64,000 bases of DNA from Arenimonas sp. (GCA_019459145.1 JAIBEK010000018.1:124001-188000); one strand, 5' to 3'; positions 27,171 to 37,050 are shown, counted from the first letter of the stretch. Notes: generated by a model not told the origin, from the letters alone. Program-made: numbers and translations.

Positions 27171-28196
27171 ATGAAGCCGACCGTCCACGATATCGCCGCC
27201 GCCGCCGGCGTCAGCCTCGCCACCGTCGACCGGGTGCTCAACCGCCGGCCGGGGGTCAGCGCGCGTACCCGCGACAAGGTGGAAGGCGCCGTGGTGGCGC
27301 TCGGTTTCGTGCGCGATGTGGCGGCGGCCAATCTTGCCAAGGGCCGCGTCTATCCGCTGACCTTCGTCCTGCCGGCCAACGACAATTCCTTCATGCGCGA
27401 CTTGGAACAGGCGGTGCGCGATGCCATGGCGCGTTCGCCCTTGGAGCGCACCGACATCCGCATCCTCGAAGTGCCGCCCTTCGATGCGGTGGCGCTCGTG
27501 GAGGTGCTGGACGGTCTTGTGGCCGACCGGCCGGCGGGCGTGGCGCTGGTCGCCGTCGACGCGCCGGAAGTGGCGGCAGCCGTCGACCGACTGGTCGATG
27601 CGGGTATCCCGGTCGTGACGCTGGTCTCCGATCTGTCGGCATCGGGCCGGGTCCATTATGCAGGCATCGACAACCTGGCGGCCGGCCACACAGCCGCGAG
27701 CCTGCTCGGCCGCTTCGTCGGAGATCGGCGCGGCTCGATCGCCGTCCTGGCCGGCTCGATGCTGGTGCGCGACCACCGCGAACGGTGGGAAGGCTTTCGC
27801 TCGATCATGGCGAAAGATTATCCGCACCTGGCCCTGCTCGAGGTGATCGAGGGACGGGACGATCCGGCGCTGGTCGAACGGCTGCTCACCGACCTTTTTC
27901 GCCAGCGCGACGATATTCTCGGCATCTACAGCCTGGGCGCCGGCAATCGTGGTCTGGTCGCGGCACTCCGCAAGGCCAGGCTCGCTCTCCGGCCGGCGGT
28001 GATCGCCCATGAACTGACCGGAACGACGCGAGACGCGCTCAATGACGGGTTTGTCGATGCGGTGCTGAACCAGGATGCCGGACACGAGGTCAGGAGCGCC
28101 ATCCGGGTCCTCAAGGCGACGGCCGACGGCCTGCCGCTGCTCGCCGCGCAAGAGCGTATCCGCATCGACATTTTCTTGAAGGACAACCTGCCGTGA
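27171..28196 (+). CDS. LacI-family regulator of the xylose genes
   Basis: 341 aa, start preceded by GGAGG. The N-terminus is a LacI helix-turn-helix (VHDIAAAAGVSLATVDRVLNRRPGVSARTRDKV) and residues 60-340 a periplasmic-binding-like ligand domain. The gene lies 23 bp upstream of xylB on the same strand and probably in one transcript, so it likely responds to a pentose or derived glycoside. It is a GalR/LacI-type protein, not the AraC-type XylR of enterobacteria. Confidence 0.9.
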   Translation: MKPTVHDIAAAAGVSLATVDRVLNRRPGVSARTRDKVEGAVVALGFVRDVAAANLAKGRVYPLTFVLPANDNSFMRDLEQAVRDAMARSPLERTDIRILEVPPFDAVALVEVLDGLVADRPAGVALVAVDAPEVAAAVDRLVDAGIPVVTLVSDLSASGRVHYAGIDNLAAGHTAASLLGRFVGDRRGSIAVLAGSMLVRDHRERWEGFRSIMAKDYPHLALLEVIEGRDDPALVERLLTDLFRQRDDILGIYSLGAGNRGLVAALRKARLALRPAVIAHELTGTTRDALNDGFVDAVLNQDAGHEVRSAIRVLKATADGLPLLAAQERIRIDIFLKDNLP

Positions 28197-28219
28197 ACGG
28201 CAGGGGATAGGGAGAAGAC

Positions 28220-29674
28220 ATGTATCTCGGGCTTGATCTGGGCACTTCCGGTGTCAAGGCTATGCTGATCGACGGCGATCAGGCGGTGATTGGTGTGGGG
28301 CATGCAGCGCTCGATGTGTCGCGGCCGCATCCCGGCTGGTCGGAGCAGGATCCGCTCGACTGGATCCGCGCGACGCGCGAGGCGGTGGGTGCGCTCAAGG
28401 CCGCGCATGGCGCTGCACTCGCGGCGGTGAAGGGGATCGGTCTTTCCGGCCACATGCACGGCGCGACGCTGATCGATACCGCCGACCAGGTGCTGCGGCC
28501 CTGCATCCTGTGGAACGATACGCGCAGCCATGTCGAGGCGGCGGCGATGGATGCCGATCCGCGTTTTCGCGCCGTCACCGGCAATATCGTCTTTCCCGGC
28601 TTCACCGCGCCGAAGCTCGCCTGGGTGGCGAAACACGAGCCAGAGATTTTTGCCAGGGTGGCCAAGGTGCTGCTGCCCAAGGATTTCCTCAGGCTCTGGC
28701 TGAGCGGCGAATATCTGTCCGACATGTCGGATTCAGCCGGCACCGCCTGGCTCGACACGGGCAGGCGCTGCTGGTCGGGAGAGTTGCTGGCGGCCACCGG
28801 GCTTTGCGAAGATCAGATGCCGCGTCTGGTCGAGGGAACCGAGCGTGCGGGGGTGCTGCGCACACAATTGGCCGGCGAATGGGGCATGGGCGACAGCGTC
28901 GTGATCGCTGGCGGGGCCGGGGACAATGCGGCCTCGGCCTGCGGCATGGGCACGGTCGCCGAGGGCCAGGCCTTCGTCTCGCTCGGGACATCGGGCGTGC
29001 TGTTCGCCGCCAACGGGTCCTACCTGCCCAAGCCCGAAAGCGCGGTGCATGCGTTTTGCCATGCGCTGCCGAACACCTGGCACCAGATGGGGGTCATTCT
29101 GTCCGCGACCGATGCGCTGAACTGGTTGAGCGGCGTCACCGGCAAACCCGCCGGTGCACTGACGGGGGAACTCGGCGACGATTTGCACGCGCCGGGCAGC
29201 GTGACCTTCCTGCCCTATCTCTCCGGCGAACGCACGCCGCACAATGACGCACGGATCCGCGGCGCCTTCATCGGTCTCGGCCATGAAAGCGCGCGCGCGG
29301 TGCTGACGCAGGCCGTGCTCGAGGGCGTCACGTTTGCCATCCGCGACAATCTCGAGGCGCTGAGATCGGCCGGCACCGAGATTTCCCGGGTGACGGCGAT
29401 CGGCGGCGGCTCTCGTTCGCGCTACTGGCTGGCCTCGATCGCCACGGCGCTTGGGATTCCGGTCGACATTCCGGCCGATGGCGATTTCGGCGCTGCCTTC
29501 GGGGCTGCACGGCTCGGGCTGATCGCGGCGACGGGCGCGGACCCGCTTTCCGTCTGCACGGCGCCGAAGACTGCCGGGACGATCGAGCCGGTCGCGGCGC
29601 TCACCGGTGCCTATGAGGAGGCTTACGGCCGCTACCGGGCGCTTTATCCGGCGATCAAATCGCTGGCTCATTGA
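28220..29674 (+). CDS. xylB: Xylulokinase
   Basis: 484 aa FGGY-family kinase phosphorylating D-xylulose to xylulose 5-phosphate. Visible are LGLDLGTSGVKAMLID (phosphate-binding loop 1) at the N-terminus, GLSGHMHGATL around 75, GGAGDNAASACGMG around 233 and the second FGGY signature region with IGGGSRSRYWLASIATALGIPV near 395. The length is typical for XylB. It precedes xylA, separated by a palindromic repeat. Confidence 0.94.
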   Translation: MYLGLDLGTSGVKAMLIDGDQAVIGVGHAALDVSRPHPGWSEQDPLDWIRATREAVGALKAAHGAALAAVKGIGLSGHMHGATLIDTADQVLRPCILWNDTRSHVEAAAMDADPRFRAVTGNIVFPGFTAPKLAWVAKHEPEIFARVAKVLLPKDFLRLWLSGEYLSDMSDSAGTAWLDTGRRCWSGELLAATGLCEDQMPRLVEGTERAGVLRTQLAGEWGMGDSVVIAGGAGDNAASACGMGTVAEGQAFVSLGTSGVLFAANGSYLPKPESAVHAFCHALPNTWHQMGVILSATDALNWLSGVTGKPAGALTGELGDDLHAPGSVTFLPYLSGERTPHNDARIRGAFIGLGHESARAVLTQAVLEGVTFAIRDNLEALRSAGTEISRVTAIGGGSRSRYWLASIATALGIPVDIPADGDFGAAFGAARLGLIAATGADPLSVCTAPKTAGTIEPVAALTGAYEEAYGRYRALYPAIKSLAH

Positions 29675-29681
29675 CCGGGGC

Positions 29682-29790
29682 GCCCCCTCATCCGCCTGCC
29701 GGCACCTTCTCCCCGCTGGGGAGAATAGGCGAGCGGCACGCGCCGACATTCTCCTCTCCCCAGCGGGGAGAGGGCAGGGTGAGGGGGGGG
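29682..29790. repeat. GC-rich palindromic intergenic repeat, copy B
   Basis: The left end reads CCCCCTCATCCGCCTGCCGG followed by CACCTTCTCCCC, which is the reverse complement of the right end of copy A at 7372-7486 over nearly 30 bases. The right end reads CTCTCCCCAGCGGGGAGAGG. It fills most of the 171-bp gap between xylB and xylA. Confidence 0.8.
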
Positions 29791-29845
29791 GAGCCAGAAA
29801 TGCGACTTTCACAGCATTCGAACACGAACCAGGAGGAAACACCCC

Positions 29846-31156
29846 ATGAGCACAGGCTTTTTCGGCGACATCGCCAAAGTGAAATACGAAGGTCCCGACA
29901 GCACGAACGCGCTCGCCTTCCGCCACTACAATCCCGACGAGATCGTGCTCGGCAAGCGTCTCGAAGACCATCTGCGCTTCGCCGTCGCCTATTGGCACTC
30001 CTTCACCTGGCCGGGAGGCGATCCGTTCGGCGGGCAGACTTTTGAACGTCCGTGGTTCTCCGACACCATGGAAGCGGCGAAGATGAAGGCCGATGTCGCC
30101 TTTGAATTCTACCAGCTGCTCGGCGTACCCTATTACTGCTTCCATGACGCCGACGTGCGGCCGGAGGGCCGGAATTTCGCCGAGAACACGAAGAACCTCA
30201 ACGCGATCGTCGACTATTTCGAGAAGAAGCAGGCCGAGACCGGCGTCAAGCTGCTCTGGGGCACGGCGAACCTGTTTTCCAACCGCCGCTTCATGTCGGG
30301 GGCAGCCACCAATCCCGATCCGGACGTCTTCGCCTTTTCGGCCGCGACCGTGAAGACCTGCATGGACGCCACTCAGCGGCTCGGCGGTGAGAACTACGTG
30401 CTGTGGGGCGGGCGCGAGGGCTATGAAACCCTGCTCAACACCGACCTGAAGCGCGAGCTGAACCAGCTCGGCCGCTTCCTCAACCTCGTCGTCGAGTACA
30501 AGTACAAGACCGGCTTCAAGGGCACGATCCTGATCGAGCCGAAGCCGCAGGAGCCGACCAAGCACCAGTACGACTATGACGTCGCCACCGTTTACGCCTT
30601 CCTGCAGAAGAACGGGCTGGAGAACGAGGTGAAGGTCAACATCGAGCAGGGCCATGCGATCCTTGCCGGCCATTCCTTCGAGCACGAGATCGCCATGGCG
30701 AACGCCTTCGGCATCTTCGGCTCGATCGACATGAACCGCAATGACTACCAGTCCGGCTGGGACACCGACCAGTTCCCCAACAACGTGCCGGAAATGGCGC
30801 TCGCCTATTACCACGTCCTGTCGGGCGGCGGCTTCCAGACCGGCGGCACCAATTTCGACGCCAAGCTGCGCCGCCAGTCACTCGATCCGGCCGACCTGCT
30901 CTACGGCCATATCGGCGGCATGGACTGCTGCGCCCGTGGCCTGAAGGCGGCGGCCAAGATGATCGAGGACGGCGCGCTGTCGAAGCCGCTCGAGGAGCGC
31001 TACGCCAAGTGGGACAGCCCCGAAGCACAGCGCATGCTGCGCGGCGAGCTGTCGCTGGAAGCGATCACGAAAATGGTCGAGGAGGGCGACATCAACCCCG
31101 AACCGAAGTCGGGTCGCCAGGAATACCTGGAAAATGTCGTCAACCGCTACGTCTGA
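29846..31156 (+). CDS. xylA: Xylose isomerase
   Basis: 436 aa class II xylose isomerase, a TIM-barrel enzyme converting D-xylose to D-xylulose with divalent metal. The active-site segments [10 protein letters not shown] (His/Asp) and [14 protein letters not shown], and the metal-ligand region [18 protein letters not shown], are present. AGGAGG lies 10 bases before the ATG. Together with xylB it forms the isomerase route into the pentose phosphate pathway. No xylFGH transporter is within the window. Confidence 0.96.
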   Translation: MSTGFFGDIAKVKYEGPDSTNALAFRHYNPDEIVLGKRLEDHLRFAVAYWHSFTWPGGDPFGGQTFERPWFSDTMEAAKMKADVAFEFYQLLGVPYYCFHDADVRPEGRNFAENTKNLNAIVDYFEKKQAETGVKLLWGTANLFSNRRFMSGAATNPDPDVFAFSAATVKTCMDATQRLGGENYVLWGGREGYETLLNTDLKRELNQLGRFLNLVVEYKYKTGFKGTILIEPKPQEPTKHQYDYDVATVYAFLQKNGLENEVKVNIEQGHAILAGHSFEHEIAMANAFGIFGSIDMNRNDYQSGWDTDQFPNNVPEMALAYYHVLSGGGFQTGGTNFDAKLRRQSLDPADLLYGHIGGMDCCARGLKAAAKMIEDGALSKPLEERYAKWDSPEAQRMLRGELSLEAITKMVEEGDINPEPKSGRQEYLENVVNRYV

Positions 31157-31215
31157 GGGGGCGAGCGACCAGGATGACCGGGGTTCTAGACCCCGGCTAT
31201 CCGCAGGGCGTTCAG

Positions 31216-31563
31216 CTAGTCGTTATCGGTTGGCCAGCCCCCGGGAGGCGGCGGGATCTGGTAAAGCGGTCCCGTCGTCCAACTGGGTGGGAGGTCCAGG
31301 TCGCCCTGGCCCCAGAGCGTGAGGCGTCCGGCCTTGTAGGCCTCGCTGTCGAGAAGTCGGTCGTGAACCGCCTGCATGGCAAGGGTGAGGGCCTGGATGC
31401 CGTCTTCGCCGCAGGCGCGGTGGCTAACCTCTCCGTCCGGCCAGCCGATCGACCAGCGGCACTGAAACTCTCCGCCGGGCGCCTTGGCAGGAGTCATGAA
31501 ACGAACAACGAGTTCGCCACCATTGAGATCGAAGCAGCGTTCGACAAAAGCGGTTTCGTTCAT
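31216..31563 (-). CDS. Small conserved protein, DUF6968-like
   Basis: About 115 aa from the ATG at 31563 (MNETAFVERCFDLNGGE), which has GAGGAA just upstream; the open frame to 31875 has no coding look. The sequence RWSIGWPDGEVSHRACGEDGIQALTLAMQAVHDRL is like a small family I recall as DUF6968, found scattered in Proteobacteria as orphan genes. No signal peptide, membrane segment or catalytic motif is visible. It is inserted in opposite orientation inside the sugar gene block. Function unknown. Confidence 0.7.
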   Translation of the reverse strand: MNETAFVERCFDLNGGELVVRFMTPAKAPGGEFQCRWSIGWPDGEVSHRACGEDGIQALTLAMQAVHDRLLDSEAYKAGRLTLWGQGDLDLPPSWTTGPLYQIPPPPGGWPTDND

Positions 31564-31774
31564 CGGGTTCCTCAGGCGTTGGAAGGCTGCAAGCGCGCTA
31601 TCGTGCGCCGAAGCCAGGGGCGGGAGTTGTGCACGAATATAAACTTCGCTAATTCTTACTGCAACGATGCAGGTGGTCGAGCGGCGCCGCTGCGAATCTG
31701 GATCGGGGCAGTCATTTTCGGGCTTGGAGCGCAGTTCCGGCTGATCGTGAGCTGCCGAATCGGGAGGAGATTTC

Positions 31775-32827
31775 ATGAAGACGATCAAGGGACCGGGCCT
31801 GTTCCTCGGGCAGTTCGCCGGCGATGCGGCGCCGTTCAATTCCTGGGATGCGATCACCAAATGGGCCGCCGACAAGGGTTATCTCGGCGTGCAGGTGCCG
31901 ACCTGGGCCGGGCAACTGATCGATCTCCAGAGGGCCGCGGACTCCAGGGACTATTGTGACGAACTGGCCGGTGTGGCACGGGAAAACGGGATCGAGATCA
32001 CCGAGCTCTCCACCCATCTGCAGGGCCAGCTGGTGGCGGTGCATCCGGCCTATGACGAGGCGTTCGACGGCTTTGCCGCACCGGAAGTCCGCGGCAATCC
32101 CAAGGCGCGGCAGGAATGGGCCGTGGAACACGTCAAGCTGGCGTTGAAGGCGTCGCGCAATCTCGGCATCGGGGCGCACGCGACCTTCTCCGGGGCGCTG
32201 GCCTGGCCCTATATCTATCCCTGGCCGCAGCGGCCGGCCGGCCTTGTCGAGGCCGCCTTCGACGAGTTGGCCAAGCGCTGGAGGCCGATCCTCGATTATG
32301 CCGAGGAGCAGGGTGTCGACGTCTGTTACGAGATTCACCCCGGCGAGGACCTGCATGACGGCGTGACCTTCGAGATGTTTCTCGAGCGGGTGCAGAACCA
32401 TCCCCGCGCCAACATGCTCTACGACCCGTCGCACTACGTGTTGCAGTGCCTCGACTATCTCGACCACATCGATATCTACAAGGACCGGATCAAGATGTTC
32501 CACGTCAAGGACGCGGAGTTCAATCCGACCGGCCGGCAGGGTGTCTATGGCGGCTATCAGGGCTGGGTCAACCGGGCAGGACGCTTCCGTTCGCTCGGCG
32601 ACGGCCAGGTCGACTTTGGCGCGATCTTCTCGAAGATGGCGGCCAATGATTTCGACGGCTGGGCGGTGGTCGAATGGGAATGCGCGCTGAAGCACCCGGA
32701 AGACGGGGCCAGGGAGGGCGCCGCTTTCGTCCGCTCGCATATCATCCGGGTGACCGAACACGCCTTCGACGATTTTGCCTCGAGTGGCACGGATGACGCG
32801 GCCAACCGGCGGATGCTGGGGCTTTAA
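31775..32827 (+). CDS. Sugar phosphate isomerase/epimerase-like TIM-barrel protein
   Basis: 350 aa, start preceded by GGGAGGAG. AP-endonuclease-2/IolE-type TIM barrel. Probable metal ligands are Glu in CYEIHPGED, Asp in MLYDPSHYV, His in KMFHVKDAEF and Glu in VVEWECALKHP. Family members isomerise or epimerise keto-sugars or inositol derivatives, and the substrate here is unknown. The gene heads a module with a Gfo/Idh/MocA oxidoreductase and a GH1 glycosidase. Confidence 0.87.
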   Translation: MKTIKGPGLFLGQFAGDAAPFNSWDAITKWAADKGYLGVQVPTWAGQLIDLQRAADSRDYCDELAGVARENGIEITELSTHLQGQLVAVHPAYDEAFDGFAAPEVRGNPKARQEWAVEHVKLALKASRNLGIGAHATFSGALAWPYIYPWPQRPAGLVEAAFDELAKRWRPILDYAEEQGVDVCYEIHPGEDLHDGVTFEMFLERVQNHPRANMLYDPSHYVLQCLDYLDHIDIYKDRIKMFHVKDAEFNPTGRQGVYGGYQGWVNRAGRFRSLGDGQVDFGAIFSKMAANDFDGWAVVEWECALKHPEDGAREGAAFVRSHIIRVTEHAFDDFASSGTDDAANRRMLGL

Positions 32828-32829
32828 CT

Positions 32830-32950
32830 AAAAAGACCCTCCCCAACCCCTCCCCACAAGGGGGAGGGGCTTTGCCGCCGACCCGGTGCCTGCTTCAAGC
32901 CGGAAGGTGGGCGAGGAACGCTCTCCCCCCTTGTGGGGGAGATGGCGGCA
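32830..32950. repeat. GC-rich palindromic intergenic repeat, copy C
   Basis: Between the isomerase and oxidoreductase genes. Two hairpins, CCCCTCCCCACAAGGGGGAGGGG-type at the left and CTCCCCCCTTGTGGGGGAG-type at the right, lie about 65 bases apart in opposite sense. Their sequence resembles the ends of the 5890-6075 element. Confidence 0.65.
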
Positions 32951-32990
32951 GCCAGAAGGGGCGTCAGAGACAACAAGGGAGACTGTTTCC

Positions 32991-34163
32991 ATGAGCATCG
33001 AAGCAAGCAAGACCGGCGGGCGCATCCCCAAAATCCGGCTCGGCATGGTCGGCGGCGGGCAGGGCGCCTTCATCGGCGGGGTGCACCGCATGGCGGCGCG
33101 GATCGACGATCATTTCGACCTGGTGGCCGGGGCGCTGTCGTCTACGGCGGAAAAGTCGCTCGCCTCGGGCGGCGAACTCGGACTCGATCATGAGCGCTGC
33201 TACGGCTCGTTCGAGGAGATGGCTAAGAAGGAGGCGATGCGGCCGGACGGCATCGAGGCGGTGTCGATCGTCACGCCCAACCACATGCACTATCCGGCGG
33301 CCAGGGCCTTTCTCGAGCGCGGCATCCATGTCATTTGCGACAAGCCGCTGACCTCCAGCCTGGAGGATGCGAAGAGGCTGAAGGCGGTGGCCGACAACTC
33401 CCCGGCGCTGTTCATCCTGACGCATAATTACACCGGCTATCCGATGGTGCGCCAGGCGCGCGAAATGGTCGCCGGCGGCTTGCTCGGCACGCTGCGCGTG
33501 GTGCAGGTCGAATATGCGCAGGACTGGCTGACCGAGGCGGTGGAGCAGACCGGCGCCAAGCAGGCGGTGTGGCGAACGGACCCGAAGCAGTCGGGCGTCG
33601 GCGGCGCGACCGGTGACATCGGAACCCACGCCTTCAATCTCGCCTCCTTCGTCACCGGCCTGACGCTCGACAGTCTTGCGGCCGACCTCGACAGCTTTGT
33701 CGACGGGCGGCGGGTCGATGACAACGGCCATGTGTTGCTGCGCTTTACGGGCGGGGCCAAGGGCATGCTATGGTGCAGCCAGGTGGCGCCGGGCAATGAG
33801 AACACCCTGAAGCTCAGGGTCTATGGCACCAGGGGCGGGCTCGAATGGGAGCAGGAAAACCCCAACCACCTGTGGTTCACGCCGTTTGGCGAACAGAAGC
33901 GGCTGGTCACGCGCAACGGTGCCGGTGCCGGCGCTTCCGCCACCCGCGTCAGCCGCATTCCCGGCGGCCATCCGGAGGGCTATCTCGAAGCCTTCGCGAC
34001 GATCTATGCAGAGGCGGCGGCGGCGATCCATGCGGCAAGGACCGGCGCGTCCGTCGATCCGGCCGTCACCTATCCGACCATCGACGACGGCGTGCGCGGC
34101 GTCGCTTTCGTCGAGGCTTGCGTGGCGTCGTCGCGGAAGGACGGGGCCTGGGTCAAGCTGTGA
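32991..34163 (+). CDS. Gfo/Idh/MocA-family oxidoreductase
   Basis: About 390 aa from the ATG at 32991 (MSIEASKTGGRIPK) with AAGGGAG upstream; the earlier frame covers the palindromic repeat. The N-terminal Rossmann fold has GMVGGGQGAFIGGVHRMAA, then the hallmark motif HVICDKPLTSSLEDA with the catalytic lysine. GDIGTHAFNLASFV, with the conserved histidine, lies further on. It is an NAD(P)-dependent sugar or inositol dehydrogenase acting in the cytoplasm. It probably works with the neighbouring isomerase in one pathway. Confidence 0.9.
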   Translation: MSIEASKTGGRIPKIRLGMVGGGQGAFIGGVHRMAARIDDHFDLVAGALSSTAEKSLASGGELGLDHERCYGSFEEMAKKEAMRPDGIEAVSIVTPNHMHYPAARAFLERGIHVICDKPLTSSLEDAKRLKAVADNSPALFILTHNYTGYPMVRQAREMVAGGLLGTLRVVQVEYAQDWLTEAVEQTGAKQAVWRTDPKQSGVGGATGDIGTHAFNLASFVTGLTLDSLAADLDSFVDGRRVDDNGHVLLRFTGGAKGMLWCSQVAPGNENTLKLRVYGTRGGLEWEQENPNHLWFTPFGEQKRLVTRNGAGAGASATRVSRIPGGHPEGYLEAFATIYAEAAAAIHAARTGASVDPAVTYPTIDDGVRGVAFVEACVASSRKDGAWVKL

Positions 34164-34334
34164 CACCGGGCGCAAGCCCCGATGGACAACCGATAAAGGG
34201 CCGAAGCCGCCGAAAGCCGGCTCGACCCTGTATCGTTGCAGATTCTTGTGGTCCGGTTCTGTACAAGCCCTGCGGGCTTGGCTAAATCGCCATTTCCCGG
34301 CGGCTAAGGGCCGCGCAACCTTTTTGGCTATCCC

Positions 34335-35708
34335 ATGATCGATCCCAAGCTCCTCGCATCCCGCTTCCCCGGCGACTTCACCTTCGGGGTCGCGACCGCC
34401 TCGTTCCAGATCGAAGGCGCCTCCAGGACCGATGGCCGCAAGCCGTCGATCTGGGATGCGTTTTCCAACATGCCGGGGCGGGTCCATGGTCGGCACAATG
34501 GCGATGTCGCCTGCGACCACTACAATCGCTGGGAGGACGATCTCGATCTGATCAAGGACATGGGCGTCTCGGCCTATCGCTTCTCGATCGCCTGGCCGCG
34601 CATCATTCCCGACGGCACCGGGCCGATCAACGAGAAGGGCCTCGACTTCTACGACAGGCTGATCGACGGGTTGAAGGCGCGCGGGATCAAGGCCTTCGCC
34701 ACGCTCTACCATTGGGATCTGCCGCTGACGCTGATGGGCGACGGCGGGTGGACGGCGCGCTCCACGGCCTATGCCTTCCAGCGCTATGCCAAGGTGGTGA
34801 TGGCGCGGCTGGGCGACCGGCTGGATGCGGTCGCGACCTTCAACGAGCCGTGGTGCTCGGTCTGGCTCAGCCATCTTTACGGCGTGCATGCGCCGGGAGA
34901 GCGGAACATGGATGCGGCGCTGCATGCGTTGCACTACACCAATCTCGCCCATGGTCTCGGCATCGACGCCATCCGCCAGGTGGCGCCGCAGGTGCCGGCC
35001 GGACTGGTGCTGAACGCGCACGAGGTCATCCCAGGCTCCGACAGCCAAGCGGATCGGGCGGCGGCGGAGCGGGCCTTCCAGTTCCACAACGGCGTGTTCT
35101 TCGATCCGGTGTTCAAGGGCGAGTATCCCGCCGATTTCCTCTCGGCACTCGGAACCCGCATGCCGAAGATCGAAGCGGGTGACCTCGAGGTCATCGGCCA
35201 GAAGATCGATTGGTGGGGGCTCAACTATTACACGCCGATGCGGGTGGCGGACGATCCGACGCCGGGCGCGGAATTTCCGGCGACCGTCGCCGCGCCGCCG
35301 GTATCCAAGGTCAAGACCGATATCGGCTGGGAGGTCTATGCGCCGGCGCTGAAGTCGCTCGTCGAGGGGCTCTACAAGCGCTACGAGCTGCCGGTCTGCT
35401 ACATCACCGAGAACGGCGCCTGCTACAATATGGAGGTCGAGCACGGTGTGGTCGACGACCAGCAACGGCTCGACTACTACGCCGAACATATCGGCGTGGT
35501 CGCCGACCTGATCGAGGACGGCTATCCGATGCGCGGCTATTTTGCCTGGAGCCTGATGGACAATTTCGAATGGGCGGAAGGCTATCGCATGCGTTTCGGG
35601 CTGGTCCATGTCGATTACGGCACCCAGGTCCGCACGGTGAAGAAGAGCGGCCAATGGTATGGCGAATTGGCCGTCCAGTTTCCGAAGGGCAATCACAAGG
35701 CGGGGTGA
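34335..35708 (+). CDS. GH1 beta-glucosidase
   Basis: 457 aa glycoside hydrolase family 1. The N-terminus FTFGVATASFQIEGASRTDGR is the family signature. The acid/base glutamate is in TFNEPW and the nucleophile in YITENGACY. ASLMDNFEWAEGYRMRFGLVHVDY-like sequence near the C-terminus completes the sugar-binding site. There is no signal peptide, so it acts in the cytoplasm on imported beta-glucosides such as cellobiose or plant glycosides. The ribosome site is weak. Confidence 0.94.
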   Translation: MIDPKLLASRFPGDFTFGVATASFQIEGASRTDGRKPSIWDAFSNMPGRVHGRHNGDVACDHYNRWEDDLDLIKDMGVSAYRFSIAWPRIIPDGTGPINEKGLDFYDRLIDGLKARGIKAFATLYHWDLPLTLMGDGGWTARSTAYAFQRYAKVVMARLGDRLDAVATFNEPWCSVWLSHLYGVHAPGERNMDAALHALHYTNLAHGLGIDAIRQVAPQVPAGLVLNAHEVIPGSDSQADRAAAERAFQFHNGVFFDPVFKGEYPADFLSALGTRMPKIEAGDLEVIGQKIDWWGLNYYTPMRVADDPTPGAEFPATVAAPPVSKVKTDIGWEVYAPALKSLVEGLYKRYELPVCYITENGACYNMEVEHGVVDDQQRLDYYAEHIGVVADLIEDGYPMRGYFAWSLMDNFEWAEGYRMRFGLVHVDYGTQVRTVKKSGQWYGELAVQFPKGNHKAG

Positions 35709-35755
35709 GACCTGCCCGCCCTGCGCCGGACTGTCGGTGAAGCGACGGGCCGGTT

Positions 35756-36154
35756 TCAGCCGAGCCTGACGACCGTCTGGTTGCCCCGCTCGGCGTCGTT
35801 ACGCCTGTCGAACTCGGCGCGGGCCGCATGGATCTTTTCATGATTGGCGAAGACCCAGCCGCCCATGGCCTGGATCGGCTCGCGTAGCGACTGGCCAAGC
35901 GCGGTCAGTTCGTATTCGACGCGCGGCGGCACCGTCGGATAGACGGTCCGCTTGACCAGCCCATCGCGCTCCAGGGCCCGGAGCGTCAGCGTCAGCATGC
36001 GTTGCGAGACGCCGACGACGGCCCGCTTGAGGTCGCTGAAGCGGGCCGGGCCGTCGCCCAGCATCATGATGACCAGCACGCTCCACTTGTCGCCGATGCG
36101 CGACAGCATTTCACTGACTGTCTGGCATTTCGCCGGGTCGTAGTCTTTCGGCAT
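35756..36154 (-). CDS. HxlR-family transcriptional regulator
   Basis: About 132 aa from the ATG at 36154 ([17 protein letters not shown]), preceded by GGGAGA. The winged helix carries the typical core [51 protein letters not shown] single cysteine near residue 10 is common in redox-sensing members such as YodB. It is divergent from a nitroreductase gene and is likely its regulator; an inverted pair GGTAAC/GTTAC lies in the shared 161-bp promoter region. Confidence 0.9.
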   Translation of the reverse strand: MPKDYDPAKCQTVSEMLSRIGDKWSVLVIMMLGDGPARFSDLKRAVVGVSQRMLTLTLRALERDGLVKRTVYPTVPPRVEYELTALGQSLREPIQAMGGWVFANHEKIHAARAEFDRRNDAERGNQTVVRLG

Positions 36155-36315
36155 CCCGTCTCTCCCTGTTGGTAACAAAAATGTGCCTTCTTGTCGGAGA
36201 TTACAAGTTCTCTATTTAGACCTGGTTACTAATCAATACCGAGCGTATCGCCGCACAACGACCAGTCCCAAGGGTCTCGAGCGACGCGCGCGGTCAACCG
36301 GGAAAGCGACGTTTC

Positions 36316-36948
36316 ATGCTCATTGAGAAGCTCAACTGGCGTTATGCCACCAAGAAGATGGACCCAGCCAGGCTCGTGTCCGAAGACAAGATCGACCGTA
36401 TCCTCGAAGCCGCGCGGCTGGCCCCGACCTCCAGCGGTCTGCAACCCTTCGAGATCATCGTGGTCAAGGACAAGCAGACGCGGGAAAAGATCCAGGCGAT
36501 CGCCTGGAACCAGGCCCAGGTCACCGAAGCCTCGCATCTGCTGGTCTTCGCTGCCTGGGACAATTACACGCCGGAGCGGATCAACGGCATGTTCGACCTG
36601 GTCAATGCCGAGCGCGGCTTCACCAATGAAGGCTGGGAGAACTATCGCAAGATGCTGCTCGATACCTATCCGCCGCGCGATCCGCAGGTGAATTTCGAGC
36701 ACGCGGCGCGCCAGGCCTATATCGGCTTTGGCCTTGCGCTGACGGCCGCCGCCTTCGAGGGCGTCGATTCCACGCCGATGGAGGGTTTCGATGCGGCCAA
36801 GCTCGACGAGATCCTCAAGCTTCGCGAGCGCGGCTTGCGTTCGGTGACGATCCTGCCGCTCGGCTACCGCGCCGAAGATGGCGACTGGCTGGTCAACCTC
36901 AAGAAGGTGCGCCGCGCCAGGGAAGACTTCGTCAGCGTCGTCGAATGA
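36316..36948 (+). CDS. NAD(P)H-dependent nitroreductase (NfsB-like)
   Basis: 210 aa FMN-dependent oxidoreductase of the NfsB group. The N-terminal motif LNWRYATKKMDPARLVSEDKIDRILEAARLAPTSSGLQPFE binds FMN phosphate and flavin. LPLGYRAEDGDWLVNLKKVRR near the C-terminus is typical. It reduces quinones, nitroaromatics or similar electrophiles, which fits pairing with an HxlR sensor. A strong terminator follows. Confidence 0.9.
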   Translation: MLIEKLNWRYATKKMDPARLVSEDKIDRILEAARLAPTSSGLQPFEIIVVKDKQTREKIQAIAWNQAQVTEASHLLVFAAWDNYTPERINGMFDLVNAERGFTNEGWENYRKMLLDTYPPRDPQVNFEHAARQAYIGFGLALTAAAFEGVDSTPMEGFDAAKLDEILKLRERGLRSVTILPLGYRAEDGDWLVNLKKVRRAREDFVSVVE

Positions 36949-37013
36949 GTGATGGGGCGTGCGGAGAATTCGGCACGTCCGACACCGTGACGCTCTTTAA
37001 TAACTTGGACGAA

Positions 37014-37050
37014 TTTTCCGCCCGCCTTGCGGTCGGGCGGAAAATCTTCT
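37014..37050 (+). terminator. Terminator of the nitroreductase gene
   Basis: TTTTCCGCCCG pairs with CGGGCGGAAAA around a nine-base loop, followed by TCTTCT. It lies 65 bases after the stop codon. Confidence 0.85.

Noticed and set aside
28733..30814. Minus-strand open frame of 693 codons over xylB and xylA
   Set aside because: Antisense shadow of two conserved enzymes; it also runs through an intergenic palindrome.
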